Source: MH13 sp040219355
GTDB taxonomy: Bacteria; Pseudomonadota; Alphaproteobacteria; Rhizobiales; MH13
Reading direction: 5' to 3'
NCBI GenBank assembly: GCA_040219355.1
Contig: JAVJSN010000009.1
Location: 62,001-126,000, forward strand
DNA: 64,000 bases
The notes under the pieces are model-generated. The model was given only the letters and a program-made list of their open reading frames with translations, did not search any database and was not told where the DNA came from. Both the position numbers and the translations under genes were made by a program. Positions 52,133-61,114 of this stretch are shown one piece after another (position 1 is the first letter of the stretch; each line of letters begins with the position of its first letter).

Positions 52133-52633
52133 ATGTCCAGCCAAAACGCTCCCGTCGCCATCATCATGGGCAGCCAATCCGATTGGCCGACCATGCGCCA
52201 TACCGCCGAGCGGCTGGATGAATTGGGCGTCGCCTATGAAACCAAGATCGTCTCCGCGCACCGCACGCCAGATCGGATGGTGAAATTCGCCAAAGGCGCA
52301 GCCGAGTCAGGACACAAGGTGATCATCGCAGGCGCTGGCGGCGCGGCCCATCTGCCAGGCATGGTCGCCTCCATGACCACCCTGCCGGTTCTCGGCGTGC
52401 CGGTGTCCGTCACGGCCCTTCAAGGGCAAGACAGCCTGCTTTCTATCGTCCAAATGCCCGCGGGTGTGCCAGTTGGAACTCTGGCCATCGGCAAAGCTGG
52501 CGCCTCCAATGCTGGACTGTTGGCTGCGAGCATTTTGGCTCTCTCAGACCCTGCGCTTGCGGAACGGTTGGCCGCATGGCGGCAAGCTCGCACCGATAGT
52601 GTGGCCGACGCGCCGGTGGATGACCCCGCCTGA
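52133..52633 (+). CDS. purE: N5-carboxyaminoimidazole ribonucleotide mutase
   Basis: 166 residues. MGSQSDWPTMRHTAE, VSAHRTPDRM and AGAGGAAHLPGMVASMTTLP are diagnostic of class I PurE. It converts N5-CAIR to CAIR in purine synthesis. The ATG at 52133 is chosen by the start of the conserved domain. Its stop overlaps the purK start (TGATG). Confidence 0.97.
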   Translation: MSSQNAPVAIIMGSQSDWPTMRHTAERLDELGVAYETKIVSAHRTPDRMVKFAKGAAESGHKVIIAGAGGAAHLPGMVASMTTLPVLGVPVSVTALQGQDSLLSIVQMPAGVPVGTLAIGKAGASNAGLLAASILALSDPALAERLAAWRQARTDSVADAPVDDPA

Positions 52634-53721
52634 TGCAAGTGCTTGCCCCAGGCGACACCATCGGCATCCTTGGCGGCGGCCAGTTGGGTCGCATGCTGGC
52701 CATGTCAGCAGCGCGCTACGGGTTGAAAACCCATATCTTTGATCCTGCCACAGATGCGCCTGCCGCAGAAGTCTCGGCGTTGCACACCTGCGCCAGCTTC
52801 ACCGATGTGCCGGCGCTCACGGCGTTTGCAGACAACTGCCAAGTCGTCACGTTCGAGTTTGAGAACATCCCCAAAGCCAGCCTGGAACAACTGGCGGGTG
52901 CTATCCCACTTCGCCCAGGTTTGACGTCACTGGAAACCAGTCAGGATCGCCTGACCGAAAAGCAGTTTCTAGAAGGCATCGGGCTGCAAGTCGCCCCTTA
53001 TGCCGCAATTGACCGACCAGAGGCACTCTCAAGCGCCCACACTGCGCTGGGCGGCGATACGATTCTTAAAAGCCGCCGGTTCGGGTATGACGGAAAGGGC
53101 CAAACGCGGCTGAAGACGGCGGACATCGACGCCAACGCAGCCTGGCAGGCAATCGGTGAGGCGCCAGCGGTGCTTGAAGCACGCATCCCCTTTGTCGCGG
53201 AGGTCTCCGCCGTCATCGCACGGGGTCTTGATGGCACCTCCGTCGCCTATGACGTGCCGGTCAATGTTCACAAGGAAGGCATTCTCGACACCTCAGCTCT
53301 TGGCCAGTTCGCCAGGTTTGATGTTTCTGCTGACCTTGCAAGCCAAGCACAGAAATCTGCCATCGCGGTGGCCAATGCTCTGGATCATATTGGTGTGCTT
53401 ACCGTGGAGTTTTTCGTGACCGACTTGGGCGCGTTGCTGGTTAATGAGATCGCCCCGCGTGTGCACAATTCCGGCCACTGGACCATGGATGCCTGCCTGC
53501 ATGACCAGTTTGACAATCACATCCGCGCCGTGGCGGGCTGGCCATTGGGAAATCCCATTCGCCACTCAGACGCGATCATGACGAATCTTATCGGCGATGA
53601 TGTAGCCAGCCTTGCTGTGCATGCCGCAGAGCCAGCCACCCAGATCCATCTTTATGGCAAGACCGAAGCGCGAAAAGGCCGCAAAATGGGGCACATCACC
53701 CGCATCGCACCGCGCCAATAA
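52633..53721 (+). CDS. purK: N5-carboxyaminoimidazole ribonucleotide synthase
   Basis: 362 residues. An ATP-grasp enzyme: IGILGGGQLGRMLAMSAARY, LKSRRFGYDGKGQTRLK and VNEIAPRVHNSGHWTMDACL. It makes N5-CAIR from AIR, ATP and bicarbonate, feeding PurE. Translationally coupled to purE by the TGATG overlap. Confidence 0.97.
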   Translation: MQVLAPGDTIGILGGGQLGRMLAMSAARYGLKTHIFDPATDAPAAEVSALHTCASFTDVPALTAFADNCQVVTFEFENIPKASLEQLAGAIPLRPGLTSLETSQDRLTEKQFLEGIGLQVAPYAAIDRPEALSSAHTALGGDTILKSRRFGYDGKGQTRLKTADIDANAAWQAIGEAPAVLEARIPFVAEVSAVIARGLDGTSVAYDVPVNVHKEGILDTSALGQFARFDVSADLASQAQKSAIAVANALDHIGVLTVEFFVTDLGALLVNEIAPRVHNSGHWTMDACLHDQFDNHIRAVAGWPLGNPIRHSDAIMTNLIGDDVASLAVHAAEPATQIHLYGKTEARKGRKMGHITRIAPRQ

Positions 53722-53844
53722 ACGCAGGCCTGTATCGTGTAAAACCGCGCCAGCTTTGTGGACAAACCCCACATGATCTGGTACTCGCCCACCTCATTCC
53801 GCATTGCAGGTTGGATGAGGAACGCCACCAGGCGACCATTGGGG

Positions 53845-53876
53845 CGTCTATACGCAGTTTCATTACCGTATAGGCG
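53845..53876 (+). promoter_or_regulatory. Long hairpin in the region upstream of rpsU
   Basis: CGTCTATACG, a 12-base loop and CGTATAGGCG pair over ten bases (one G-U). It lies about 97 bp before the rpsU GTG start, within the 251-bp gap after purK. It could be a ribosomal-protein leader or the purK 3' end; no T-run. Confidence 0.45.
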
Positions 53877-53972
53877 CAGCAGCCATTTCGCCTGTGGCGC
53901 ATTGAAACAAAAGACTTTTTCGCCCTCTGGCCTGGAAAAATACCGGCCACGGCGACAACGACAGGATGACAC

Positions 53973-54197
53973 GTGCAGGTACTCGTTCGGGACAACAATG
54001 TTGATCAGGCGCTCAAAGCCCTGAAAAAGAAGATGCAGCGTGAAGGCATCTTCCGTGAAATGAAACTCCGCGGCCACTACGAAAAGCCATCGGAAAAGAA
54101 AGCCCGCGAAAAGGCTGAAGCCATTCGCCGCGCCCGTAAGCTTGCCCGCAAGCGCGCCCAGCGCGAAGGTGTGCTCCCAGGCAAAGGCCAACGCTAA
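53973..54197 (+). CDS. rpsU: 30S ribosomal protein S21
   Basis: 74 residues, starting at GTG with AGGA seven bases upstream. VLVRDNNVDQALKALKKKMQ, REGIFREMKLRGHYEKPSEK and a basic C-terminus (RRARKLARKRAQR) are S21 signatures. It aids mRNA engagement on the small subunit. Confidence 0.95.
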   Translation: MQVLVRDNNVDQALKALKKKMQREGIFREMKLRGHYEKPSEKKAREKAEAIRRARKLARKRAQREGVLPGKGQR

Positions 54198-54335
54198 GAC
54201 CGTAGCGCTGGCCCCTATTCTGCCAGAATAACCCCTCACCAAAGGCCCTGATGGTGCGCACGGCGTGCATCATGTAGAAGGCAAAGATCGCGCTCTGAAG
54301 AGACGCGCTCTACCGGGGTCATACTGAGGGTTTTT

Positions 54336-55208
54336 ATGGTTTGCGTTTCACCAGAGTTTGATACCAAGCAGGGCAGCGTGCGCGTGCGCCACACATCCGC
54401 ATTGCGCTGGTTCCCACGTGTCGCGCTTGCCACAAGCGCCGCGCTTTTCTTGGCAGCCTGTCAAACCGCCGGCCTCAACCAGGCCACAGGAACGCTAGCC
54501 GCCAGCCAGGCGGTGAACATCGCCTCGCTCACCGAAGTGATCTCTTCGAACCCACAAGACCCTGGCGCGTATAACATGCGTGGCACGGCCTATGGTCGTG
54601 AGGGGCGATACAATGATGCGTTGGCTGATTTCAACCAGGCGTTGGCGTTGAACCCAGGTTTCTATCAAGCCCTTGCCAACCGTGCACTTGTTCACCGCGA
54701 AATGGGCAACAGTCCCCAGGCATTGGCCGATTATTCTGCCGCCATCGCCGCCAACCCAGCCTATGACGCCGCCTATGTCGGTCGTGGCAATATTTATCGT
54801 GAGGCAGGCCGCTTCCCCGAAGCTTTGGCCGATTATGAGCGGGCCATCTTGCTCAACTCGTCTGATGCGCGCGCTTATTATAACCGTGCTTTGATCTTCC
54901 AATCGCAGAACAACCATGTGCTGGCTGTTGAAGACTTCACCACCGCCATTGGCTTCAATCCCAATGCCACCGAGCCTTACATGGCACGCGGTTTGAGCTA
55001 TCTATCGTTGCGTGATTGGGGCGCAGCGGTTGAAGATTTCGATGCTGTGTTGGGTCGAGACAGCCGCAACACCGATGCCTGGATCAACCGTGGCATCGCC
55101 TACGAAGCTGCTGGCAGCCTGGAAAACGCACGTGTTTCGTACCAGCGCGCGCTGACGATTGATGAAAACAACCGCACCGCCCTTCAGGGCCTCGGCCGTG
55201 TCAACTAA
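54336..55208 (+). CDS. TPR-repeat lipoprotein (NlpI-like)
   Basis: 290 residues. GAGG lies six bases before the ATG. A hydrophobic signal ends in the lipobox LFLAAC (Cys42), and the rest is about six TPR units, e.g. AYNMRGTAYGREGRYNDALA, FNQALALNPGFYQALANRAL, YVGRGNIYREAGRFPEALAD and WINRGIAYEAAGSLENARVS. It should be an outer-membrane-anchored scaffold. Genes like this often follow rpsU in Rhizobiales. Confidence 0.88.
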   Translation: MVCVSPEFDTKQGSVRVRHTSALRWFPRVALATSAALFLAACQTAGLNQATGTLAASQAVNIASLTEVISSNPQDPGAYNMRGTAYGREGRYNDALADFNQALALNPGFYQALANRALVHREMGNSPQALADYSAAIAANPAYDAAYVGRGNIYREAGRFPEALADYERAILLNSSDARAYYNRALIFQSQNNHVLAVEDFTTAIGFNPNATEPYMARGLSYLSLRDWGAAVEDFDAVLGRDSRNTDAWINRGIAYEAAGSLENARVSYQRALTIDENNRTALQGLGRVN

Positions 55209-55218
55209 GGCCCGCTTG

Positions 55219-55878
55219 CTAACTCTTTAGCGCCTGCGTTACGGCACCTCTAAAGCCTGCATCGCGCACCATCAGATAAACAAACGTCTCCAAATCAAGG
55301 CGCCACCCTGCGCGCTCGGCCGCATGCGCAAGCGCATATTTCTGCCGCCCAAGCGCCATAACCTTTCCACCGCGCGAGGCTGCCCCATGGCGGGATCGAT
55401 AGGTCCACACGCCATCGAGCCGCCTGCCGAGCCAGGGTACCTCTACGCGCTGCGCCAGCCACACCCGATCATAGTTGACGCCCACCGCCTCACTGGCATC
55501 CAGTGCTTCGACATGCTGCACCGGAACCAGCTGTAGATGTAGGTTGGCGAGCGCACCTGGATACTCAATCAGCGTGGCAGGCATCGCACCGTAGCGCGCA
55601 ATATGGGCGGAATGGACCTTAGTATGTCCAGAAAGACGCACCGGACCCTGGATGATGTCGACCGGGCGGGCGCCAAACTTACGCCGCAAAACAGAAATTG
55701 CCGCATTGGAGCCAACAGCAAGAACCGGCGCACAAAGACCAACACCTTGCACAGCAACAAGACGCCCGGACACATGCACGGCGCGCGCCATAAGCGGTCC
55801 AGCGCGGCCCTGATGAAAATGCAGTGGTGTGGATGGCGCGTTGTAAGGATAATCAAAAGCCCGCGCGAGCAGGTTCAA
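55219..55878 (-). CDS. Gamma-glutamylcyclotransferase-like protein, start uncertain
   Basis: About 219 residues if the TTG at 55878 is used; the first ATG in frame is at 55791 and would lose the conserved FDYPYNAPSTPL segment. The core PVLAVGSNAAISVLRRKFGA, AHIARYGAMPATLIEYPGA and EALDASEAVGVNYDRV resemble the GGCT/BtrG fold (GSN loop then a catalytic-type Glu in ASEAVGVNY). I do not know a characterised member. The reading frame stays open upstream to 55992 but runs through the pntB terminator, so that extension is rejected. Function not assigned beyond fold. Confidence 0.65.
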   Translation of the reverse strand: MNLLARAFDYPYNAPSTPLHFHQGRAGPLMARAVHVSGRLVAVQGVGLCAPVLAVGSNAAISVLRRKFGARPVDIIQGPVRLSGHTKVHSAHIARYGAMPATLIEYPGALANLHLQLVPVQHVEALDASEAVGVNYDRVWLAQRVEVPWLGRRLDGVWTYRSRHGAASRGGKVMALGRQKYALAHAAERAGWRLDLETFVYLMVRDAGFRGAVTQALKS

Positions 55879-55890
55879 GCGAAACGAACA

Positions 55891-55918
55891 AACCCGCCCA
55901 GGGCCAGCTGAGCGGGTT
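55891..55918 (-). terminator. Terminator of the pntA-pntB operon
   Basis: On the minus strand AACCCGC, an inner CAG/CTG pair and GCGGGTT are followed by TGTT. Moderate T-run. It lies 34 bp after the pntB stop. Confidence 0.7.
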
Positions 55919-55951
55919 TGTGTTTCTGATGTCTGCAACAGCGAAACCGCC

Positions 55952-57349
55952 CTAAAGCGCTTTGACGATGTCCTCGACCATCTTCTTGGCATCGGCGAAC
56001 AGCATCATCGTGTTGTCGCGGAAGAACAACTCGTTCTGCACACCCGCATAACCCGATGCCATGCCGCGCTTGATGAAGAGCACCGTGCCAGCGTCGGCGA
56101 CGTTGAGGATCGGCATGCCGTAAATGGCCGATTGCGGATCGGTCTTCGCGGCAGGGTTTGTCACATCGTTTGCGCCGATGACAAAAGCAACGTCAGCAGT
56201 GGCAAACTCTGAGTTGATATCCTCAAGCTCAAACACCTCATCATAAGGCACGTTGGCTTCTGCCAGCAGCACGTTCATATGGCCTGGCATACGACCGGCC
56301 ACAGGGTGGATGGCGTATTTGACGTCCACGCCTTCCTCTTTGAGCTTGTCAGCCATTTCACGCAGCGCGTGCTGCGCCTGCGCCACCGCCATGCCGTAAC
56401 CCGGCACGATGATCACTTTCGACGCGTTCTTCATCATGAAGGCTGCGTCGTCAGCAGAGCCCTGCTTGACAGGACGCGTTTCTTCCACGCCGTCACCAGC
56501 CGCGGCGGCATCATCACCGCCAAATCCACCCAGGATCACAGAGAAGAACGAGCGGTTCATCGCATGGCACATGATGTAAGAAAGGATCGCACCAGACGAG
56601 CCGACCAACGCACCGGTGATGATCAGCGCGGTGTTGCCAAGCGTGAAGCCGATACCCGCTGCTGCCCAACCGGAATAGGAGTTGAGCATCGAAACAACCA
56701 CCGGCATATCCGCGCCGCCAATTGGAATAATGATCAGCACGCCTAAGACGAGTGCGGCCAGCACAATCATCCAGAAGATGAAGTGGCTTTCCGTCATGAC
56801 CAAGATGACACAGAGCACCACCAGTGCCACGGCCAAAGCGATGTTGATCAGGTGGCGCGAGGGCAGCATGATCGGCTTGCCGGACATGCGACCATCCAGC
56901 TTGGCAAACGCAATCACCGAACCGGTGAAGGTGATCGCGCCAATCGCCGCACCAAGCGCCATTTCGATCAGCGCAGCAGCTTTCAGAGAGCCGATTTCAC
57001 CAATACCGAAGGCTTGCGGTGCATAAAGTGCAGCCGCTGCCACCAGCACAGCCGCCATACCGACCAGCGAGTGAAACGCAGCAACCAACTGCGGCATCGC
57101 GGTCATCGGGATGCGCTTGGCAATCACCGCACCGATGCCACCACCGATACCAATGCCCAGCAAAATAAGAAGGATGGAACCCATGGTGAGGTTTGTCAGG
57201 AACAGCGTGGTTACGACCGCAATGGCCATACCAATCATGCCGAACATGTTGCCCTGACGGGATGAGGCAGGGCTGGAAAGCCCACGCAAACTCATGATGA
57301 AAAGAACGCCTGCTACGAGGTAAAACAGGGCTGCAAGATTCGCACTCAT
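55952..57349 (-). CDS. pntB: NAD(P) transhydrogenase subunit beta
   Basis: 465 residues. Eight or so N-terminal membrane helices (FYLVAGVLFIMSLRGL, GSILLILLGIGIGGGIGAVI) and the NADP-binding domain III (VIIVPGYGMAVAQAQHALRE, AIHPVAGRMPGHMNVLLAEA, DVAFVIGANDVTNPAAKTDP). It forms the NADP half of the proton-pumping transhydrogenase, making NADPH at the expense of the proton gradient. It follows pntAB by 15 bp. Confidence 0.97.
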   Translation of the reverse strand: MSANLAALFYLVAGVLFIMSLRGLSSPASSRQGNMFGMIGMAIAVVTTLFLTNLTMGSILLILLGIGIGGGIGAVIAKRIPMTAMPQLVAAFHSLVGMAAVLVAAAALYAPQAFGIGEIGSLKAAALIEMALGAAIGAITFTGSVIAFAKLDGRMSGKPIMLPSRHLINIALAVALVVLCVILVMTESHFIFWMIVLAALVLGVLIIIPIGGADMPVVVSMLNSYSGWAAAGIGFTLGNTALIITGALVGSSGAILSYIMCHAMNRSFFSVILGGFGGDDAAAAGDGVEETRPVKQGSADDAAFMMKNASKVIIVPGYGMAVAQAQHALREMADKLKEEGVDVKYAIHPVAGRMPGHMNVLLAEANVPYDEVFELEDINSEFATADVAFVIGANDVTNPAAKTDPQSAIYGMPILNVADAGTVLFIKRGMASGYAGVQNELFFRDNTMMLFADAKKMVEDIVKAL

Positions 57350-57364
57350 GGTCTCTGTCCTGCC

Positions 57365-57853
57365 CTACCGTTCTTTTTTCTTGTACATGGCGAGCATTCT
57401 ATGGGTGACCATGAAGCCACCGAAAATATTCACCGACGCCAGGATCAGCGCCACAAAGCCGAAGGCACGGGCAAGCCCAGCTCCCTCAGCACTCATAATA
57501 TCGACGCCCACAGCCAATAGGGCACCCACCACGATCACCGAGGAGATCGCGTTGGTTACCGACATCAGCGGGGTGTGAAGAGCCGGGGTCACTGACCAAA
57601 CCACGTAATAGCCAACGAAAATCGCCAGCACGAAAATGGAAAGGCGGAAGACAAAGGGGTCAATGGCTCCGCCCGAAGCGCCGTGGGCGGCTGCCGCCAC
57701 CACGTCGGCGCCACCGTCCAGTGCACTGGCTGCAAGGCGCTCAGCAATGCTTGTTGCGTGAGCAGCAGCATCCGCCGCTTGGGCTGCAGCGTCTTGTGCC
57801 GCCTGTGCGGCCTCGCGCGCATTCAGCAAGTCTTGATTGGTTGCATCGCTCAT
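57365..57853 (-). CDS. pntAB: Transhydrogenase alpha chain, membrane part
   Basis: 162 residues: an Ala-rich N-terminal stretch and three to four helices (FRLSIFVLAIFVGYYVVWSV, TPLMSVTNAISSVIVVGAL, FGFVALILASVNIFGGFMV). It is the membrane domain that is fused to PntAA in E. coli but split in alphaproteobacteria. Its start overlaps the stop of pntAA by four bases. Confidence 0.93.
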   Translation of the reverse strand: MSDATNQDLLNAREAAQAAQDAAAQAADAAAHATSIAERLAASALDGGADVVAAAAHGASGGAIDPFVFRLSIFVLAIFVGYYVVWSVTPALHTPLMSVTNAISSVIVVGALLAVGVDIMSAEGAGLARAFGFVALILASVNIFGGFMVTHRMLAMYKKKER

Positions 57854-59046
57854 GATTTGGCCTCCTCTGCAGGAGCGTCAGATGTGTCAGCGCTTTCTTT
57901 GGGCGCATCCGTTTTCGGCGCAAAGTTTGGGTGCACCACTGCACCATCACGAGTGAGAACGGTTGCTCGCACCAACTCATCATCCCAATTGATGGAAAGC
58001 GCCTTGCTCTCTTTGTCGATCAACGTTTCGACGAAGGCGTAAAGGTTCTTGGCAAACAGCAACGATGCCGTGGCCGCAATCCGCCCTGGAACGTTAAGAT
58101 AGCCAACCACTTTGGCAGGGCCGACGTCAGCAACTTCTCCGGGAACCGCGCCTTCCACGTTGCCGCCACGCTCAACCGCCAAATCCACCAGCACCGAGCC
58201 AGGCTTCATGCTGTTGATCATTTCTTTGGTCACTAGGCGCGGTGCTGGGCGACCCGGGATTAACGCCGTGGTGATCACAATGTCCTGCTTGGCGATGTGC
58301 GAGGCAACAAGCTCCGCCTGCTGCTTCTTATAGTCGTCCGACATCTCTTTGGCGTAGCCGCCGGAGGTCTCAGCCTGCTTAAATTCGTCGTTCTCAACCG
58401 CAACGAACTTACCACCCAGTGATTCAACCTGCTCTTTGGAGGCAGGGCGCACATCGGTGGCCGAGACAACCGCGCCCAAACGGCGCGCGGTCGCAATCGC
58501 TTGAAGGCCAGCAACACCAGCGCCCATCACGAACACACGGGCAGCAGGCACCGTACCGGCTGCCGTCATCATCATCGGCATCGCGCGGTCATAAACTTCA
58601 GCGGCATCGATAACCGCTTGGTAGCCAGCAAGGTTTGCCTGACTGGAGAGAATATCCATCACCTGCGCACGCGTGATGCGTGGCATAAACTCCATCGCAA
58701 CGCCGGTCAGCCCAGCCTTGGCCATCGCCTCGACTGACTTTTCATTGCCATAAGGGTCCATCGAGGCGACCAACAACGCGCCCTTTGGGTAACTCTTCAT
58801 GTCGGCGTCTGATGGTCGGCGAACACGCAAGATGATGTCAGCGCCCTCAACAGTCGCCTTCACATCGTTGGCAATGGTGGCGCCTTCCTCTGTGTAGGCA
58901 CTATCAAGTAAACGAGATTTCAAACCCGCACCTGCCTGAACAGTGACATCGGCACCCAGCGCCTTAAAGCGCTTAACCGTATCGGGCGTTATGGCAACCC
59001 GACCCTCATTGGGATCGGTCTCTGCCGGAACCGCAATTTTGACCAT
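57850..59046 (-). CDS. pntAA: Transhydrogenase alpha chain, NAD-binding part
   Basis: 398 residues. VKIAVPAETDPNEGRVAITP at the start, VFVMGAGVAGLQAIATARRL (NAD-binding) and PGRPAPRLVTKEMINSMKPG are diagnostic (alanine-dehydrogenase-like fold). A helical acidic tail ends the protein, as usual for the split form. First gene of the three-gene pnt operon. Confidence 0.97.
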   Translation of the reverse strand: MVKIAVPAETDPNEGRVAITPDTVKRFKALGADVTVQAGAGLKSRLLDSAYTEEGATIANDVKATVEGADIILRVRRPSDADMKSYPKGALLVASMDPYGNEKSVEAMAKAGLTGVAMEFMPRITRAQVMDILSSQANLAGYQAVIDAAEVYDRAMPMMMTAAGTVPAARVFVMGAGVAGLQAIATARRLGAVVSATDVRPASKEQVESLGGKFVAVENDEFKQAETSGGYAKEMSDDYKKQQAELVASHIAKQDIVITTALIPGRPAPRLVTKEMINSMKPGSVLVDLAVERGGNVEGAVPGEVADVGPAKVVGYLNVPGRIAATASLLFAKNLYAFVETLIDKESKALSINWDDELVRATVLTRDGAVVHPNFAPKTDAPKESADTSDAPAEEAKS

Positions 59047-59180
59047 GGAAATGCGTCCTTGATAGGCGGATCCAGAGAACCTGGACCTTTAAAACAATGA
59101 GCACGCAACCAAGCATTGTGGTTGCCGCAGCGCAACCGGGCTTTCGACCATTGTTGCTTGCCAAATAGGCCGGTTGGCGA

Positions 59181-59327
59181 TCAGAGCAAGAAAATTGCCA
59201 TGCCAATCAGCACCAGCGTGACGATAAGGGTGCCCCATTTGAGCAGCTTGACGAAAATCTCGAACGTGCGGTTGTGCTCGTTGTAGTCATTGGAAACGGG
59301 CGTAGTGCTCTCGGCAGCGTCAGACAC
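59181..59327 (-). CDS. aa3-type cytochrome c oxidase subunit IV
   Basis: 48 residues from GTG at 59327 with AGGAGA seven bases before it; a longer frame from TTG at 59366 is not family-like. VSNDYNEHNRTFEIFVKLLK, then WGTLIVTLVLIGMAIFLL, is the single-helix bacterial subunit IV pattern. It lies upstream of pntAA on the same strand, an arrangement typical of Rhizobiales. It helps stabilise the oxidase; the large subunits are not in the window. Confidence 0.85.
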   Translation of the reverse strand: MSDAAESTTPVSNDYNEHNRTFEIFVKLLKWGTLIVTLVLIGMAIFLL

Positions 59328-59423
59328 GGGCGCTCTCCTAAAATCGGCCTGATAAGGGTCAGGCAAAGCGCTTACACCAGCTTGGCGGCAGCTGACAATG
59401 CACTGTGGCCACCAAAGCGTTGG

Positions 59424-60848
59424 TTATTGCGCTGCCATTGCTGGTTCCAAGCCATCAAGGCCGTGCTCCGGCGTTGAAATCGGCTCCATTCCAGCTTCCA
59501 CCATGGCCTTGGTTTGTTTGTCCACCAACGCAGCGGCGTTGAAGTTTTCAATCTCTTTTTGGAAGAGCTGGTAAAAATTCAGCTCCGCTTTGAGGTGCAG
59601 GAAAACACCGCCCAAGCCAATCGCCGCGCGGTCCATGAACACAAATTCGCGCGGGATTTTCACTGGCCCAAGGCGCTGAAGCTCCTTGCGAACCATAATC
59701 GCTTGGCTACGGCCATACTCTGTGGCGTTCACGCCAGCGGCCACGGCACGAACTTTGTCTTCCAGCAACGGACCATTGATGAACCGGGCCCAGATGTTGA
59801 GCACATCGCGTAGCTCTTTGGTCAGATTCTCAAAACCCCAGAGCTCATAGGCATGGATGATCTGCGCCTCATCATCCTTCATCAGGCCTTCGTTAAGCTG
59901 CAACACACCTTCAACGAACCGCGCCGGGAATTTGCGGATGCAGCCATAGTCCAGGAGGTTGATGCCTTCTGGCGCACCGTCACGTTTGAACACCTGATAA
60001 TTGCCCAGGTGCGGGTCACCATGGATCACACCGATATGGGCAAAGGGACGCCACCAAGCATGAAAGATGGCGGTGGAAAGCCGGTTGCGCACCTCTTGGC
60101 TCTCTTCTTTGAAATCAAGAATTTTTTCGCCGTTGAGCCAGCCGAGCGTCAGCAGCCGACCAGTGGAAAGCTCGTCCACCACATCGGGCACGCGCACCAT
60201 GGCATCCTCGGTGCCAAAGAAATTTCGGTAGAGTTTCGCGTGCGCCGCTTCCAGATTGTAGTCGAGTTCTTCGCGCAGCCGCTCGGAAATCTCCTGTTTC
60301 ATCTCAGACGGATCAATGGCTGCGTCCATCCGCCGAAACAATGAGAAGATGAAATCAAGCTGTTGAAGGTCCGCTGCAACCGCGGAGGCCATATCAGGAT
60401 ATTGCAGCTTCACCGCAAGTTCGCGGCCATCGAGCGAGCGGGCTTTGTGCACCTGGCCTAATGATGCCGCGGCCGTTGGCGCGTGCTCAAATGTGTCGAA
60501 CTTCTCTTGCCAATTCACACCCAATTCAGCGCGCATGCGCCGCTTCACAAACGCCCAGCCCATGGGCGGCGCTTCGCTCTGAAGCTTTTGCAACTCCGCA
60601 GCATATTCAGCTGGAACCGCATCGGGAATTGTGGAGATGAGCTGCGCCACCTTCATCAGCGGGCCTTTCAGCCCACCCAGCGCCTCGGCCAAGGCTTCGG
60701 CATCGGCTGGGTTGACCTTCGCACCGCCAAACAGCCGCCGCCTTGCCATCGTGGCAGCAACACCGCCTACAGAGGTGCTGACCCGCGCATAGCGGCCCAG
60801 TCGCCCGGTCAGGCGGTTGCGTTCACTGTCGTTGCGCTCATTGGCCAT
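59424..60848 (-). CDS. ABC1/UbiB-family atypical kinase
   Basis: 474 residues. The KxGQ-like and Ala-rich motifs of the family are visible: LKGPLMKVAQLISTIPD, AAASLGQVHKARSLDGRELA and VKLQYPDMASAVAADLQQLD, the HGDPHLGNYQV catalytic loop, and LLDYGCIRKF for metal. In the family the normal KxGQ Gln region regulates ATP use; UbiB homologues support ubiquinone synthesis. This member is of the ADCK/AarF type and lacks the usual C-terminal membrane pair, so it may be a paralogue of the main UbiB. Confidence 0.85.
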   Translation of the reverse strand: MANERNDSERNRLTGRLGRYARVSTSVGGVAATMARRRLFGGAKVNPADAEALAEALGGLKGPLMKVAQLISTIPDAVPAEYAAELQKLQSEAPPMGWAFVKRRMRAELGVNWQEKFDTFEHAPTAAASLGQVHKARSLDGRELAVKLQYPDMASAVAADLQQLDFIFSLFRRMDAAIDPSEMKQEISERLREELDYNLEAAHAKLYRNFFGTEDAMVRVPDVVDELSTGRLLTLGWLNGEKILDFKEESQEVRNRLSTAIFHAWWRPFAHIGVIHGDPHLGNYQVFKRDGAPEGINLLDYGCIRKFPARFVEGVLQLNEGLMKDDEAQIIHAYELWGFENLTKELRDVLNIWARFINGPLLEDKVRAVAAGVNATEYGRSQAIMVRKELQRLGPVKIPREFVFMDRAAIGLGGVFLHLKAELNFYQLFQKEIENFNAAALVDKQTKAMVEAGMEPISTPEHGLDGLEPAMAAQ

Positions 60849-60956
60849 CGATGTCTTTCATATGCGAGGGGGAGCCGCTTTCCTACGCATAAATAGGCCA
60901 ACAAGTTCAGCCTTCCACTGCGTCATCCTGGCAGAAACTCTGCGCTCCTTCTAAGG

Positions 60957-61045
60957 GTCAATCCTGTGCTTGTCACAGGAATCCACTCCTTTGCATTTAG
61001 ACATAGCTCGGAGGAATAGACCTCTGTGACAAACACACAGGTGAC
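60957..61045. repeat. MITE-like inverted-repeat element, copy 3
   Basis: An 89-bp element with GTCA...TGAC ends. The left arm GTCAATCCTGTGCTTGTCAC plus AGGAATCCACTCC is inverted in the right arm (GGAGGAATAGACCTCTGTGA, then CAAACACACAGGTGAC). Same family as copies 1 and 2 at 31846-32066. It lies between pepF and the UbiB-type gene. Confidence 0.72.
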
Positions 61046-61114
61046 AACGTTGCTTGATCGACCGCTTAGGTTTTCATCTCTTTGGTGGCCGCTCTGGTCC
61101 TGCGGACCAACCGC

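Noticed and set aside
53758..54024. An 88-codon frame between purK and rpsU
   Set aside because: No ribosome site, overlaps rpsU in another frame, and its region holds the hairpin.
55879..55992. N-terminal extension of the GGCT-like gene
   Set aside because: It runs through the pntB terminator hairpin and into the end of pntB; its translation is not protein-like.
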